6,105 bases of DNA from an uncultured Lachnospiraceae bacterium. Its GTDB lineage: Bacteria; Bacillota; Clostridia; Lachnospirales; Lachnospiraceae. Both the position numbers and the translations under genes were made by a program. Location of the stretch: positions 1 through 6,105 of the forward strand of contig CAJUIO010000153.1 in assembly GCA_910586025.1 (NCBI GenBank), in the 5' to 3' direction. The notes under the pieces are model-generated. The model saw nothing but the letters and a program-made list of their open reading frames with translations. It did no database searches and was not told the DNA's origin. Positions 5,973-6,105 of this stretch are shown here, in pieces. The number at the start of each line of letters is the position of its first letter. Position 1 is the first letter of the stretch.

Positions 5973-6022
5973 GCTTCGCAAGTGTTCGCAAAGCGGACTG
6001 ACGGCTGCGAGTGAACAGTAAC
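5973..6022. repeat. Right terminal inverted repeat of the MITE-like element (50 bp)
   Basis: Exact reverse complement of 5748-5797, ending in CAGTAAC next to the right copy of TTTCAGAT. The absence of any mismatch over 50 bp suggests recent insertion or strong constraint. Confidence 0.95.
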
Positions 6023-6030
6023 TTTCAGAT
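6023..6030. repeat. Target-site duplication, right copy (TTTCAGAT)
   Basis: Identical to 5740-5747 and directly abutting the right terminal repeat. Removing the element plus one copy would restore an uninterrupted intergenic sequence between the upstream terminator and the NfeD promoter. Confidence 0.85.
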
Positions 6031-6047
6031 ATCATGCAATTCATGAC

Positions 6048-6090
6048 AAAAAATGCCCGTTATCAGCCATCAGGCCGATAACAGGCATTT
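6048..6090 (-). terminator. Rho-independent terminator of an upstream gene outside the window
   Basis: Bases 6051-6068 and 6073-6090 form an 18-bp stem around a 4-base loop, and six A (6048-6053) give a U-tract on the minus-strand RNA. The two non-Watson-Crick positions are A-C mismatches in plus-strand RNA but G-U wobble pairs in minus-strand RNA, so the hairpin is fully paired only when read leftward. It therefore ends a minus-strand transcript entering from beyond 6105 and separates it from the NfeD operon. The bases 6091-6105 are too few to identify the gene it serves. Confidence 0.85.
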
Positions 6091-6105
6091 TATTGAGCAT
6101 ATTAT

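Larger units (their letters stand above)
5748..6022. mobile_element. MITE-like non-autonomous insertion element, 275 bp
   Basis: The segment is bounded by perfect 50-bp terminal inverted repeats (5748-5797 and 5973-6022; ends GTTACTG...CAGTAAC). Immediately outside both ends is the exact 8-bp direct repeat TTTCAGAT, the expected footprint of transposase-mediated insertion. The inside has no credible coding sequence: the one longer frame across it simply runs through both arms of the inverted repeat. Together these define a miniature inverted-repeat transposable element mobilised by a transposase encoded elsewhere. Several IS families make 8-bp duplications (for example IS66, ISL3, IS256), so the duplication alone does not identify the parent. 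It lies between the terminator of the upstream gene and the NfeD promoter and disrupts no gene. Most of the rest of the element is also self-complementary. Confidence 0.85.

Noticed and set aside
5702..6001. A 99-codon plus-strand frame across the MITE-like element
   Set aside because: It reads through both arms of the inverted repeat, is Cys/Arg-rich and begins outside the element, so it is not an encoded transposase or cargo.

Overview
The window looks like chromosomal DNA of a Gram-positive Clostridia, most probably a Lachnospiraceae-type gut anaerobe. The basis is strong GGAGG-type ribosome binding sites, a consensus sigma-A promoter, a GC-leaning codon third position, and the gene set birA - small conserved protein - dusB - conserved hypothetical - greA. 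Family level is an inference from gene order and protein resemblance, not from a search.

Every protein gene lies on the minus strand, so the window reads from right to left. From 6105 downward: (1) a rho-independent terminator (6048-6090) ends an upstream transcription unit whose gene lies outside the window. (2) A 275-bp insertion (5748-6022) has perfect 50-bp terminal inverted repeats and an exact 8-bp flanking direct repeat, TTTCAGAT. It encodes nothing credible and has the form of a MITE, a non-autonomous miniature transposable element. (3) A short promoter region with an extended -10 box (5671-5679) leads into a run of closely spaced genes: an NfeD-like membrane protein, an SPFH/stomatin-like membrane scaffold protein, ornithine carbamoyltransferase (argF), biotin-protein ligase/repressor (birA), a 120-residue uncharacterised protein, tRNA-dihydrouridine synthase (dusB), a 252-residue uncharacterised protein, and the first codons of a protein that looks like GreA, cut by the window edge.

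Intergenic gaps are 5-46 bp and birA overlaps its downstream neighbour, so one long transcript from the NfeD promoter is possible. A perfect TTGACA-17 bp-TATAAT promoter sits inside the last codons of the 252-residue gene and should give greA its own transcript.

Functionally, NfeD and SPFH form a known membrane-microdomain pair. ArgF makes citrulline from ornithine and carbamoyl phosphate. BirA attaches biotin to carboxylase carrier domains and probably represses biotin genes. DusB modifies tRNA. GreA rescues stalled RNA polymerase. Apart from the NfeD-SPFH pair this is a housekeeping neighbourhood without an obvious shared pathway. The least ordinary items are the MITE-like element, the promoter embedded in coding sequence, and the two uncharacterised proteins. 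I see no defence system, CRISPR array, tRNA, rRNA or phage gene.
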